A stretch of 64,000 nt of DNA from Oceanospirillaceae bacterium ASP10-02a (GTDB lineage Bacteria > Pseudomonadota > Gammaproteobacteria > Pseudomonadales > Balneatricaceae), in the NCBI GenBank assembly GCA_905182035.1, contig CAJIZL010000004.1:1-64000 (forward strand), in the 5' to 3' direction. Below the pieces are notes generated by a model. That model saw nothing but the letters and a program-made list of their open reading frames with translations. It searched no databases and was not told where the DNA came from. Shown here in pieces: positions 55,887 to 64,000 of the stretch. Numbering within the stretch: position 1 is the first letter of the stretch; every line of letters begins with the position of its first letter. Position numbers and translations under genes: made by a program.

Positions 55887-56902
55887 GGGCGTAGCTTCCC
55901 TGTTAGGCTGGACGGGGTGTTGGCTTGGGCTTGGCGCTGTTGCATTTGGCCGCTCATGGCCATGGACATCACAGCCATGCGCAGGGCGATACCATAACCC
56001 ACTTGATTAAGTATCATGGATTGGGGACCATCGGCTACGGCGGACTCAATCTCTATACCACGATTGATTGGGCCAGGGTGCATTACTATAGCGTCAGGCT
56101 TAGCTTGTGCCAAACGTTCTGTAGTGAGTCCGTATAAGCGGAAGTACTCTCCTGCAGATGGTAAGAAGGCAGAGTCCATACGCTCTGTTTGTAATCGCAA
56201 CATGATAACAACATCAACACCATCGATGCCGCTGTCCATGTTGTTATGTGTGGTTACGCCCATACTATCGATGGCTTGGGGCATAAGGGTATTTGGGCCG
56301 ACTAAACGGATGTCGCTACAACCTAAGGTTTTAAGGGCATGGATTTGGTCACGGGCAACTCGAGAATGCAAAATGTCACCCACAATTGCCACTGAGAGAG
56401 ACTCAAAGTAACCCTTATTGCGGCGAATGGTGAGCATATCGAGCATGGCTTGTGTAGGGTGTGCGTGGCGCCCATCGCCGGCGTTAATAATGGCCACATC
56501 AGGGGTAACTTGGGAGGCGATAAAGTGCGCGGCGCCAGAATCACCGTGTCGTACCACAAACATATCACTGTGCATGGCACGTAAGTTTTGTAAGGTATCA
56601 AGCAGGCTTTCGCCCTTGCTGGTGGCTGAGGTTTTGATGTCTAGGGTAAGCACGTCAGCAGATAAACGCTTGGCGGCCAGTTCAAAAGTACTGCGTGTGC
56701 GTGTAGAGTTTTCAAAAAACAAATTTACCACCGTACGACCCCGCAGAAGTGGTACTTTTTTCACCTCCTGATTGCCCACCACAACAAAAGAATCGGCTGT
56801 ATCTAGGATGCGCTCAAGCATAAGGCGATCTAGCCCTTCTGGGGTCAAAAAGTGGCGCAGTTCACCACTTTTGGTGAGCTGTAAATCAGCTAAGTTACTC
56901 AT
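55883..56902 (-). CDS. pyrB: Aspartate carbamoyltransferase catalytic subunit
   Basis: This protein has 339 residues from ATG 56902 (GTG 56911 is an alternative). The carbamoyl-phosphate motif [23 protein letters not shown] and a C-terminal [11 protein letters not shown] are present. It has an N-terminal extension relative to E. coli PyrB, as in Pseudomonas, where it contributes to nucleotide control. First committed step of pyrimidine synthesis. It overlaps pyrR by 8 bases and pyrC' by 4 bases, forming one translational unit. Confidence 0.97.
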   Translation of the reverse strand: MSNLADLQLTKSGELRHFLTPEGLDRLMLERILDTADSFVVVGNQEVKKVPLLRGRTVVNLFFENSTRTRSTFELAAKRLSADVLTLDIKTSATSKGESLLDTLQNLRAMHSDMFVVRHGDSGAAHFIASQVTPDVAIINAGDGRHAHPTQAMLDMLTIRRNKGYFESLSVAIVGDILHSRVARDQIHALKTLGCSDIRLVGPNTLMPQAIDSMGVTTHNNMDSGIDGVDVVIMLRLQTERMDSAFLPSAGEYFRLYGLTTERLAQAKPDAIVMHPGPINRGIEIESAVADGPQSMILNQVGYGIALRMAVMSMAMSGQMQQRQAQANTPSSLTGKLRP

Positions 56903-57428
56903 GATTAGCACGCTCGATAATAGATAGTTTTAGAGTCTCTGGGCCATCAAGTTGCAGGTATTGACCCACTTCTAAATCCAATGTAAGTGCACAGGCATCT
57001 GCTTGAATGGGTAATTCTCGTTGGTTAACGCTGCATAAGGTAACCAGCTTTATACTGGCGGGGCGGCCGAAGTCAAACAGTTCATTCATTGCCGCACGAA
57101 CGGTACGGCCTGTCATTAAAACATCATCAACTAACAACAGGTGACGATCATTAATGTTAAACGGTAGTGAAGAGGGGCTTACTTGTGGATGCAGGCCATT
57201 TTTAGAGAAATCATCTCGATAAAAGGCGATGTCTAGTTGTCCAAAAGGCGCGTGAAGATGTTCGGCAATTACTTTTGCCAACCATACTCCACCTGTGTGA
57301 ATACCAATAACGAGGGGTTGGCCTAGTTTTTGCGTAGTAATAAGTTGATCGACTTGATTTAATAAACTGTTAACGAGGGCGGGAGTGTCTGCCAATTCTG
57401 GGTGTTGCGGGTGTTGTGTAGCTCCCAT
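56895..57428 (-). CDS. pyrR: PyrR: pyrimidine regulator / uracil phosphoribosyltransferase
   Basis: This 177-residue phosphoribosyltransferase-fold protein has the PRPP motif [17 protein letters not shown]. In Bacillus PyrR binds RNA to attenuate pyr genes; in pseudomonads it acts differently, and its mechanism in this group is less settled. The leader upstream (57429-57490) is only about 60 bases, and I see no clear PyrR-binding attenuator. It is first of pyrR-pyrB-pyrC'. Confidence 0.93.
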   Translation of the reverse strand: MGATQHPQHPELADTPALVNSLLNQVDQLITTQKLGQPLVIGIHTGGVWLAKVIAEHLHAPFGQLDIAFYRDDFSKNGLHPQVSPSSLPFNINDRHLLLVDDVLMTGRTVRAAMNELFDFGRPASIKLVTLCSVNQRELPIQADACALTLDLEVGQYLQLDGPETLKLSIIERANHE

Positions 57429-57490
57429 TAGGCTTCCTCTTGGTAGGTTTTAGGCGTGTCTTGTTATGGTAATTATTGTAGCTATCGTAA

Positions 57491-57943
57491 CTATTCTAAC
57501 AAGGGCACATTTGATAAACGGTGTTCAGTCTCATTAAACCAGCTTTGGAGTATTAACCCAGCGGCGATACCATCGACACCATGCTTTTTCCAATCGGTGC
57601 CACCACCCGCTTCAAGATGCTCTCGTTTGGCGGCTTGGGTGGATAGGCGTTCGTCTACTACATAACAAGGACAATCAAAACGAGCGCTCATGCGATTGGC
57701 AAATTTTCGTGCCCTTAATGCCATTTCACTGATTGAACCGTCCATATTATACGGAATTCCCACTACAAATGCTTGTGCTTGCCACTCGTCTACTAGGCCT
57801 TCCAAGATCTGCCAACTTGGGATGCCATCTTGGGCTTTTATGGGTGCCAGCACAACGGGTTGAGTGTGGGGATTACTGGCAAAGGCTACGCCTATGCGTT
57901 TACTGCCAAAGTCAAAGCCTAGCAAATTAAGGGGTTTATCCAT
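57491..57943 (-). CDS. ruvX: Putative pre-16S rRNA nuclease YqgF (RuvX)
   Basis: This protein has 150 residues from ATG 57943; a TTG at 57949 is less likely. RNase H-like fold with NLLGFDFGSKRIGVA at the N-terminus and VDERLSTQAAK near residue 100. It trims the 16S rRNA 5' end and has been proposed as a Holliday junction resolvase. It overlaps yqgE by 8 bases. Confidence 0.94.
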   Translation of the reverse strand: MDKPLNLLGFDFGSKRIGVAFASNPHTQPVVLAPIKAQDGIPSWQILEGLVDEWQAQAFVVGIPYNMDGSISEMALRARKFANRMSARFDCPCYVVDERLSTQAAKREHLEAGGGTDWKKHGVDGIAAGLILQSWFNETEHRLSNVPLLE

Positions 57944-58514
57944 GGCCAATTTGGTTAGAAATCAGATTGATGTCGATACCAAGTGAGTCGGCTGCAGCTT
58001 GGAAGCGATCTTCTGGAGCCATTTTAAACACGATATTCGCGTCAAACGGACAGCATAGCCAGGAATTGTCTGCCAATTCTTGCTCAAGCTGACCAGGTCC
58101 CCAGCCAGCATATCCCAGGGCAATCAGGCTATGCTCGGGGCCAGCAGAGTGGGCTATGTCGTTAATGACATCAGAGGAAGTGGTTAGGCATAAGTCCTCT
58201 GAAACACGAATGCTAGATTTCCACTGCTTATTTCTTAATGGGGTATGTAGTACAAACCCGTGTTCTGGCTGCACTGGACCGCCTGTAAATATGGGTTGTT
58301 CTACATCTGTAATATTTGAATCCAAGATATCAAGTTGTGGCAGTATGTCTGTAAAGGCAATGTTGTTAGCTCGATTAATCACTAAACCCATGGCACCTTT
58401 TTCACTATGTTCGCAGATATAAACTAAACTGCGGGTGAAGTTCTCATCTTCCATTTTTGGCATAGAAATCAGCATGAAATGATGCAGACTGTTTTTGCTT
58501 GGTTTTTCAGACAC
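57936..58514 (-). CDS. yqgE: YqgE/AlgH family protein
   Basis: This 192-residue protein shows the family pattern HFMLISMPKMEDENFTRSLVYICEH (in part MPKMEDENFTRSLVY), then GPVQPEHGFVLH and LGYAGWGPGQLE. In P. aeruginosa the gene was named algH from an alginate phenotype; the biochemical function is unclear. It overlaps gshB by 1 base and ruvX by 8 bases. Confidence 0.94.
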   Translation of the reverse strand: MSEKPSKNSLHHFMLISMPKMEDENFTRSLVYICEHSEKGAMGLVINRANNIAFTDILPQLDILDSNITDVEQPIFTGGPVQPEHGFVLHTPLRNKQWKSSIRVSEDLCLTTSSDVINDIAHSAGPEHSLIALGYAGWGPGQLEQELADNSWLCCPFDANIVFKMAPEDRFQAAADSLGIDINLISNQIGHG

Positions 58515-59473
58515 TAAGCGCTCCTTGCAGATAATAGTTGGCTAATGTGCTGCATCAGGACAGCGGCAATGTTAGAACCCGTTTGGTCATCAATCTCACG
58601 GATGCAGGTAGGACTAGTGACATTAATTTCTGTGAGGCTATCACCGATGACGTCAAGGCCTGCAAAATGGATTTCTTTAGCCCTAAGTGTGGGGCCTATT
58701 TGTTCGCAGATCCAGCGATCACGATCGGTCAGCAGTCTAGCAACACCAGAACCACCGGCGGCTAAGTTGCCACGTGTCTCACCAGAAGAAGGGATGCGTG
58801 CTAATACGTGATCTACGGGGTAGCCGTTAATCATTAAGATGCGCTTGTCGCCATCTTTAATTTCTGGCAAATAACGTTGAGCCATAATTTGTTGTCGACC
58901 AAACTCAGTCAGGGTTTCAATAATCACATTAAGGTTAGGTTCGCCCTTACGCGCTCGAAAAATAGAGGCTCCACCCATACCATCAAGGGGCTTAAAGATC
59001 ACATCCTCATGATGAGCATGAAACGCTTTAAGTACCTTAGCATCGCTAGCTACCAGTACCTCTGGGCAGCATTCAGGGAATTGCGTGGCGAATAGCTTCT
59101 CGTTGCAGTCGCGCAAGCTTTGGGGCTTGTTGATAATTAAAGCGCCAGCGTCTTCAGCTTGACTCAATAAATAGGTAGTGTGCAAAAACTGTGTATCAAA
59201 AGGCGGGTCTTTGCGCATTAAGATGACGTCAAGGTTGCCCAGTGGCAACGCTTGTTGCTGGCCTATTTCGTAAAAATTATTTGGCTCTCTCATCACCCTT
59301 AGCTGGGACATCAGTCCTATAGCGACGCCTTGCTCTGCGTACAGGTGCTGTGGCTCCATATAAAACAATTCCCATCCTAAATCTTGTGCGGCCCACAACA
59401 TGGCTAGGGAGCTGTCTTTCTTGTAGCTGATGTGATGGATTGGGTCCATGACAATGCCAAGGCGTATGGTCAT
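58514..59473 (-). CDS. gshB: Glutathione synthetase
   Basis: This 319-residue ATP-grasp ligase has the N-terminal GIVMDPIHHISYKKDSSLAML, the middle RMRKDPPFDTQF-type segment (LMRKDPPFDTQ) and the C-terminal NVTSPTCIREID. It joins gamma-glutamylcysteine and glycine. In Pseudomonas the same gene precedes algH-ruvX-pyrR. Spacing to rsmE upstream is 26 bases, so they may be co-transcribed. Confidence 0.97.
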   Translation of the reverse strand: MTIRLGIVMDPIHHISYKKDSSLAMLWAAQDLGWELFYMEPQHLYAEQGVAIGLMSQLRVMREPNNFYEIGQQQALPLGNLDVILMRKDPPFDTQFLHTTYLLSQAEDAGALIINKPQSLRDCNEKLFATQFPECCPEVLVASDAKVLKAFHAHHEDVIFKPLDGMGGASIFRARKGEPNLNVIIETLTEFGRQQIMAQRYLPEIKDGDKRILMINGYPVDHVLARIPSSGETRGNLAAGGSGVARLLTDRDRWICEQIGPTLRAKEIHFAGLDVIGDSLTEINVTSPTCIREIDDQTGSNIAAVLMQHISQLLSARSA

Positions 59474-59499
59474 CTGTTCTATGTCTCAGTTAATGGGCG

Positions 59500-60225
59500 T
59501 TAAAGGTCGCCCCAAGTATACTGTAGCAAGGTTAAGGCTGCTAAGGGTGCTGTTTCTGCACGGAGTATACGTGGTCCTAAACTTAATCCAGTATAGCCCT
59601 GTGTTTGGGCTTGCTCAACTTCCTGTTGAGTTAATCCACCTTCTGGGCCAATGAGTAAGGCGCAACTAGAGGGTGTTGCTTGTGATGCTAAGGGTTTAGT
59701 TTGGTGGGGGTGCAATACTAACTTAGCTTCGGTTCGAGTGTTTTGTGTCCATGACTCCAAAGCTTCTGGCTCGTGGATGCAAGGTACATCGATACGACCG
59801 CTTTGTTCACAGGCGCTAATAGCAATTTGCTGCCAATGGGCAATGCGCTTAGTTTGGCGCTGGTGGTCGAGCTTAACCTCACAGCGGCTGCTAAAAAGAG
59901 GAGTGATTTCATTCACTCCAAGCTCAGTGGCTTTTTGAATAACATAGTCCATGCGTTCGCCACGGCACATGACCTGACCTAAGTGGGTATGTAATGGAGA
60001 GGTTGGGGGGCCAGCTAGGGGTGCGCTCAAAAACACGCTAACAGCCTTCTTACTAACGCTAGTAATGTGAGCACTTACTTGCTCGCCAAGGTGATTAAAA
60101 AGGACTACTTCCTGTTTTTCCTGCATCCGAAGAACCTTGCCTACATAATGGCTGGCTGCTGCTTCAAGAACAATGGTTTGCTCTAATGGTAGCGGCTGCA
60201 GGATATGTAGGCGAGGTATGCGCAT
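59500..60225 (-). CDS. rsmE: 16S rRNA (uracil1498-N3)-methyltransferase RsmE
   Basis: This 241-residue SPOUT-class methyltransferase has a knotted C-terminal domain with LLIGPEGGLTQQEVE and LGPRILRAETAPLAAL, and an N-terminal PUA-like domain (HYVGKVLRMQ). It methylates U1498 of 16S rRNA. It lies 3 bases after the metK stop. Confidence 0.96.
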   Translation of the reverse strand: MRIPRLHILQPLPLEQTIVLEAAASHYVGKVLRMQEKQEVVLFNHLGEQVSAHITSVSKKAVSVFLSAPLAGPPTSPLHTHLGQVMCRGERMDYVIQKATELGVNEITPLFSSRCEVKLDHQRQTKRIAHWQQIAISACEQSGRIDVPCIHEPEALESWTQNTRTEAKLVLHPHQTKPLASQATPSSCALLIGPEGGLTQQEVEQAQTQGYTGLSLGPRILRAETAPLAALTLLQYTWGDL

Positions 60226-60228
60226 AGC

Positions 60229-61398
60229 TTATAAGCCGGCTGCCTTACGCAAAATTTCAGCTTTATCCGTGTATTCCCAAGTAAAGTTTGGGTTGTCACG
60301 GCCAAAGTGGCCATAGGCTGCAGTATCAAGGTATATAGGGCGCTTTAAATCTAACATTTCAACCAGACCTCCAGCGTTTAAGTTAAAGTGTTGACGTACT
60401 AAAGCTTCAATTTTTGCATCACTTATTTTGCCACTGCCAAAGGTATTAAGGCTAATGGAAGTTGGCTGTGCTACACCAATGGCGTAGGAGATTTGAATCT
60501 CACAACGCTCAGCTAAACCGGCGGCAACAATATTCTTAGCCACATAGCGACCCGCGTAGGCCGCACTGCGGTCTACCTTAGAAGGGTCTTTGCCAGAGAA
60601 TGCACCGCCACCATGGCGAGCCATACCACCGTAAGTATCAACAATGATTTTACGGCCGGTTAAACCACAATCACCCACTGGGCCACCAATGACAAAATTA
60701 CCCGTTGGGTTAATGTGGTATTGAGTGTCTTCCGTGAGCCAATGGGCTGGAATGACAGGGCGAATAATATGCTCCATCACGGCAGTGCGAAGGCTCTCTA
60801 AATCGATATCGGCGCTATGCTGGGTGGAAACTACTACGGCGTCTATAGATAAAGGTTTGCCATCGCTACCATAACGGAAAGTCAGCTGGCTTTTAGCGTC
60901 TGGACGTAACCAAGGCAAGGTGCCGTCTTTACGTACTTTGGCCTGTTGTTGCATTAAACGATGGGCGTAATGAATGGGCGCAGGCATGAGGCTTTCAGTT
61001 TCATTACTGGCATAGCCAAACATTAGGCCCTGGTCGCCAGCACCTTGTTCTTTGTTGCTATCAGCGCTTTCATCTACGCCCATAGCAATGTCGGAAGATT
61101 GCTTGCCAATGGCGTTTAGAATAGCACATGACGCACCATCAAAACCCATATCAGAAGAGGTGTAGCCGATGTCTGTTATGACTTTGCGCACCAATTCTTC
61201 GATATCTACCCAAGAGTTAGTGCGTACTTCACCAGCCACTAAAACCAAGCCAGTTTTAATGAGGGTTTCTACAGCAACACGGGATTCGGGGTCTTTTTCC
61301 AGCATGGCATCAAGGATGGCATCAGAAATTTGATCGGCGATTTTATCAGGGTGTCCTTCGGACACTGATTCGGAGGTAAATAGAGTGTATTGGTTCAT
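60229..61398 (-). CDS. metK: S-adenosylmethionine synthetase
   Basis: This protein has 389 residues from ATG 61398. A second ATG at 61404 would leave its GAGG ribosome site only 1 base away, while 61398 gives 7. Motifs are [30 protein letters not shown] and [16 protein letters not shown]. It makes SAM from methionine and ATP. A 404-base region lies upstream; no SAM riboswitch is recognisable there. Confidence 0.98.
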   Translation of the reverse strand: MNQYTLFTSESVSEGHPDKIADQISDAILDAMLEKDPESRVAVETLIKTGLVLVAGEVRTNSWVDIEELVRKVITDIGYTSSDMGFDGASCAILNAIGKQSSDIAMGVDESADSNKEQGAGDQGLMFGYASNETESLMPAPIHYAHRLMQQQAKVRKDGTLPWLRPDAKSQLTFRYGSDGKPLSIDAVVVSTQHSADIDLESLRTAVMEHIIRPVIPAHWLTEDTQYHINPTGNFVIGGPVGDCGLTGRKIIVDTYGGMARHGGGAFSGKDPSKVDRSAAYAGRYVAKNIVAAGLAERCEIQISYAIGVAQPTSISLNTFGSGKISDAKIEALVRQHFNLNAGGLVEMLDLKRPIYLDTAAYGHFGRDNPNFTWEYTDKAEILRKAAGL

Positions 61399-61404
61399 AA
61401 CCAT

Positions 61405-61809
61405 GCCTCGTAATTGAATACTAATCGATGCTTTACGGACATCGTTAGCAGTGACTTAATTACCAGCCTAGAACATTGTTCTGGCGAGTGCCTTTGGTTC
61501 TGCGTAGGTTGCAAAACCAGACGCATTATAGGCTATTGATATATAGATTGTATAGTTTATTAACACCACTGGTGCGGGTTTGATGTGGCTTAATATGCTT
61601 GTTTTTTGGCGCTGGGAACATACCCCCCTAATCTGCTGTCCATAATGCTCTTTTTTTAACGAGGTTTGCAATGGAGCAATAAACACCTATACTTTTCAGA
61701 GCTTTATGAGCAACGCTCTAGCAAAAAGATAATTAGAAGTGCCGCTCTCTAATAATTATCATGAGGCCGTGTGGCCCTATGAGTGGATTGGTAGTGGCGA
61801 TAGAACTGA
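61405..61809. other. Non-coding region upstream of metK and the DksA-like gene
   Basis: This gap of about 400 bases between divergent genes holds no ORF with recognisable coding content. It carries the palindrome AGAACATTGTTCT (61470-61482) and several AT-rich stretches suitable for promoters. I see no riboswitch or small RNA signature that I can defend. Confidence 0.4.
61470..61482. promoter_or_regulatory. Palindrome AGAACATTGTTCT upstream of metK
   Basis: Perfect 5-base arms around ATT, about 72 bases before the metK start. It could be a regulator site; no known family is assigned. Confidence 0.3.
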
Positions 61810-62160
61810 GTGCATAAGCAGATGGAGAAAATGCAAATCGATAGTTTCAGGCAACAGTTGCTTCAACTGCAGTCAGAACTCATGAATCTAAGCAGCACGT
61901 CTGTTGACGCGGCAAAGCCCGTGGAACTGGACCAGGCGACTATTGGCAGGCTCACTAGAATGGACGCCATGCGGGCGCAAAGTATGGCAATTGAAACAAA
62001 GGTGCGGCGCCAACATCAACTGTTAAGAGTAGAGGGCGCGTTGCAGCGAATAACCACTGGCGATTATGGTGTATGTCTAACCTGTGGGGAAGAGATGAAC
62101 ATACGCAGATTAGAAGTTGATCCTTCTTACACGCAGTGCATAAAGTGCGCAGATAAATAA
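61810..62160 (+). CDS. DksA/TraR-family zinc-finger protein, short
   Basis: This protein has at most 116 residues, with possible starts at GTG 61810, ATG 61822 and ATG 61831, none with a clear ribosome site. An N-terminal helical region is followed by a C4 zinc finger CLTC...CIKC of the DksA/TraR type. It is much shorter than DksA (about 150 residues) and lacks the DxxDxA tip that DksA uses in the RNA polymerase channel. It may modulate transcription, but this is not shown. Confidence 0.8.
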   Translation: MHKQMEKMQIDSFRQQLLQLQSELMNLSSTSVDAAKPVELDQATIGRLTRMDAMRAQSMAIETKVRRQHQLLRVEGALQRITTGDYGVCLTCGEEMNIRRLEVDPSYTQCIKCADK

Positions 62161-62201
62161 TTGATGTCGTCACCACCAGCAAACTCAATCCATACCACCT
62201 A

Positions 62202-62220
62202 GCAGTTATACTCGAACTGC
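62202..62220. repeat. Small inverted repeat downstream of the DksA-like gene
   Basis: GCAGTT...AACTGC with a 7-base loop, 42 bases past the stop. There is no T-run after it, so a terminator role is weak. Confidence 0.3.
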
Positions 62221-62358
62221 CTGATTATTCCGTTGTTGTGTATAGTAATGATAATTTAGCTACAACAGTGGTGGGTGAGCTAGTGAGTTATTTGCAAAGG
62301 GGTTTCGCCTGATCATACATTGGGCCTTGGCGCTGTATGTTAAAAGGAAGTGAATAGA

Positions 62359-62952
62359 ATGGCAGATCAAAAAACCATTGCCGCCTATAACGGCCAAGTG
62401 GATACTTATCTAAAAATGGTTGGTGAGTTGGACGTAGATCCGATATTGCTGCGTTTTATCGACCGGCTTAAGGTCAGTGACTATGTGCTGGATTTGGGTT
62501 GCGGTCCGGCTCTGGCTTCTGCGGTTATGCGTGACAAAGGATTATGTGTGGATCCTGTTGATGCGGCTGAAGCGATGGTGAAGTTGGCCAATGACAAGTT
62601 CAATATAGGTGCTCGGCAGGCGCAATTTAGCGATATTGATGCTACTGAGATCTATCATGGAGTGTGGGCCAATTTCAGTTTATTACATGCGCAGCCTCAA
62701 GACTTGGCCGCTATATTGTTGGCCTTACATCGTGCATTGAAGCCACAAGGCGTGTTGCACTTAGGTATGAAGCTTGGCCAAGGCTCAAAGCGCGACAAGT
62801 ATGGTCGTTATTATGCCTACTACTCTCAAGCTGAATTTGAAGCTCATCTCAAGGGCGCAGGCTTTAGCATTGAGCATATAGAATTGGGTGAAGCTTTGGG
62901 CATGGCCGGGGATATGGAACCTTGGATCGTGTTGACAGGTGTAGCCAAATAA
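62359..62952 (+). CDS. Class I SAM-dependent methyltransferase
   Basis: This protein has 197 residues from ATG 62359, with AAGGA about 10 bases upstream; a GTG at 62350 sits too close to it. Motif I is VLDLGCGPALASA, followed by CVDPVDAAEAMVKLA, the acidic ribose-binding region, and motif LKPQGVLHLGMKLG near residue 135. Substrate unknown. It stands alone between the DksA-like gene and the DapA-family gene. Confidence 0.88.
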   Translation: MADQKTIAAYNGQVDTYLKMVGELDVDPILLRFIDRLKVSDYVLDLGCGPALASAVMRDKGLCVDPVDAAEAMVKLANDKFNIGARQAQFSDIDATEIYHGVWANFSLLHAQPQDLAAILLALHRALKPQGVLHLGMKLGQGSKRDKYGRYYAYYSQAEFEAHLKGAGFSIEHIELGEALGMAGDMEPWIVLTGVAK

Positions 62953-63017
62953 AGGGCTACATGTGTTGCTGGATTACCTGTAACACGATTACGCATGACC
63001 TACCCTTAGAACATAGC

Positions 63018-63887
63018 CTATCCCAAAGGCGCAAGCGCCCGTTGGAGCTCGGCGTATTGCTCAGGGTTTAAAGGGCGTAGGGGGCGGCGTACATCGCCAC
63101 CGTCAAAACCGCGCATACGGGCAGCAGCTTTAACGCAAGGGATATAATCATGGGTCCAAATATGCAGCAGGGACGGCAGCATTTTTTGCCATAGGGCTTG
63201 GGCTTGAGCGTGTTGGCCAGTAGTTGCTAATTGCCATAGTTGTACAGCTTCATAGGGCATGTAGTTTGCGCCACCCCAGATGCAGCCATGGGCACCTGCC
63301 AAAATGGCGTACAGGGTGATGGGGTCGGCACCGTTGAGGACCTTGTGCCCGGCTTGTAAATAGAGCTGGTGTTGGGTTAAATCACCAGAACTGTCTTTAA
63401 TGTAGGCAAAGTTTGGCAGTTGGCTGAGTCGTTTGTACAAAGGTAACGAAATGCCAATGCCGGTGGCTTGGGGAATGTTATAACCCACGATGTCGATATT
63501 TAAGGCGCTATCTAGCGCTGCGTAAAATTCAAATAAACCATCGTCGTCTTGGGGGCCTTCCAGGTAAGGTGGTAGGATCATTAAGGCATCGGCGCCTAAG
63601 TCTTGGGCCTTTTTGCTGCGTTCAATGACTTCGTCCATGTTCAGGGCCGAAGTTTGACAAATGATGTTAGCCCGACCAGCAATGCGCGGGCAAGCCAGTT
63701 CAAATAAACGATCACATTCGGCCGCCGTCAGATAGGGGTGCTGGCCTGTACCCGAACCCAGTACTAGGCCATGAACGCCGGCGTCTAGATAGGTATCCAC
63801 CAATTCTACCCAGCGCTGATAATCAATACTGCCATCTGCCTTGTGAGGGGTTTGCATGGCTAAATTAATGCCTTTTAGGTCTGTCAT
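63018..63887 (-). CDS. DapA-family (dihydrodipicolinate synthase/N-acetylneuraminate lyase) protein
   Basis: This 289-residue TIM-barrel protein has Schiff-base Lys164 (AYIKDSSGD) and Tyr136 (GYNIPQ). The loop normally reading GTTGE is GSGTGQHPYLT, so it is probably not the lysine-pathway DapA. Members of this family include catabolic aldolases and deaminases such as 1-pyrroline-4-hydroxy-2-carboxylate deaminase. It is 34 bases downstream of a flavoprotein gene on the same strand that is cut by the window edge, suggesting a catabolic operon. Confidence 0.88.
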   Translation of the reverse strand: MTDLKGINLAMQTPHKADGSIDYQRWVELVDTYLDAGVHGLVLGSGTGQHPYLTAAECDRLFELACPRIAGRANIICQTSALNMDEVIERSKKAQDLGADALMILPPYLEGPQDDDGLFEFYAALDSALNIDIVGYNIPQATGIGISLPLYKRLSQLPNFAYIKDSSGDLTQHQLYLQAGHKVLNGADPITLYAILAGAHGCIWGGANYMPYEAVQLWQLATTGQHAQAQALWQKMLPSLLHIWTHDYIPCVKAAARMRGFDGGDVRRPLRPLNPEQYAELQRALAPLG

Positions 63888-63921
63888 AATGGCCTCCAGA
63901 AAGTGTGATAAATTGTGTAGG

Positions 63922-64000
63922 CTAAATGCTCAGGCCAAGTTTCCGGCCTTCATGAAAGGCAAATGGCGCTTGCCGCGGCGCTACGCAATCGCCAATGGCA
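63922..64000 (-). CDS. C-terminal end of a TMADH-like FAD/NADH oxidoreductase (rest outside window)
   Basis: The last 25 codons before a TAG at 63922-63924 read IGDCVAPRQAPFAFHEGRKLG. This closing motif (GDCVAPR followed by a helix with EGRKLG) is typical of the C-terminal nucleotide-binding domain of trimethylamine-dehydrogenase-like flavoproteins, including the DgcA/StcD-type demethylases of betaine catabolism. The gene is upstream of the DapA-family gene on the minus strand. Confidence 0.65.
   Translation of the reverse strand, partial: AIGDCVAPRQAPFAFHEGRKLGLSI

Noticed and set aside
61405..61809. SAM riboswitch upstream of metK
   Set aside because: No helix pattern of a known SAM or SAH riboswitch could be traced.

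Overview
This 64 kb window is a dense stretch of gammaproteobacterial chromosome. I see no rRNA or tRNA genes, no insertion sequence, no phage genes and no CRISPR array. Gene content and order (ftsYEX-rpoH, the two-subunit arginine succinyltransferase aruF/aruG, an AraC-type ArgR, the 180-kDa-class NAD glutamate dehydrogenase, gshB-yqgE-ruvX-pyrR-pyrB-pyrC', proC-yggS, yggT, DUF4426-rdgB-hemW) resemble Pseudomonas and its Oceanospirillales-type marine relatives. A marine member of that group is my inference; the exact genus cannot be read from the sequence.

Layout. 1-905: a SulP anion transporter cut by the window edge. 1-5 kb: ybbP-ybbA divergent from tesA. 5-10 kb: rpoH, ftsX-ftsE-ftsY, divergent rsmD. 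9.7-23.4 kb: an arginine-catabolic block on the minus strand (gdhB, astC, an M20 peptidase, aruF, aruG, astD, astB) with divergent argR. It converts arginine to glutamate by the succinyltransferase route and then glutamate to 2-oxoglutarate. astE, the last enzyme of the route, is absent here. A carboxypeptidase-G2-like M20 enzyme sits inside the operon and is a good candidate replacement.

24.0-37.2 kb: a self-contained accessory catabolic island. It holds a LacI regulator, a sugar/polyol-type ABC importer, a histidinol-dehydrogenase-like alcohol dehydrogenase, an RraA-fold aldolase candidate, a bicupin, an alpha/beta hydrolase and four NTF2/SnoaL-like proteins, at least three of them related to one another. 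Its divergent promoter region carries three operator-like dyads with a central CG that share the half-site GTATGCAAA; one overlaps the predicted start point of the solute-binding-protein transcript. I do not recognise the substrate. This is the best candidate in the window for an undescribed pathway.

37.4-50 kb: mostly housekeeping genes (sdaA with an XRE-cupin regulator, rdgB, hemW, DUF4426, yggT, xseB-ispA-dxs, ribA, ettA, proC, yggS), with one doubly deleted SDR pseudogene. 50.1-53.9 kb: a decayed opine or amino-acid utilisation locus. An intact AotP/OccP-type ATPase is followed by only the last 30 codons of a permease, then an intact three-component flavin/iron-sulfur oxidase of the HcnABC/OoxAB/D-hydroxyproline dehydrogenase type. 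53.9-62.2 kb: a response regulator with an unusual N-terminal excisionase-type helix-turn-helix, then the pyr-ruvX-yqgE-gshB-rsmE-metK block and a short DksA-like protein. 62.3-64 kb: a methyltransferase, a DapA-family lyase, and the last 25 codons of a trimethylamine-dehydrogenase-like flavoprotein cut by the edge.
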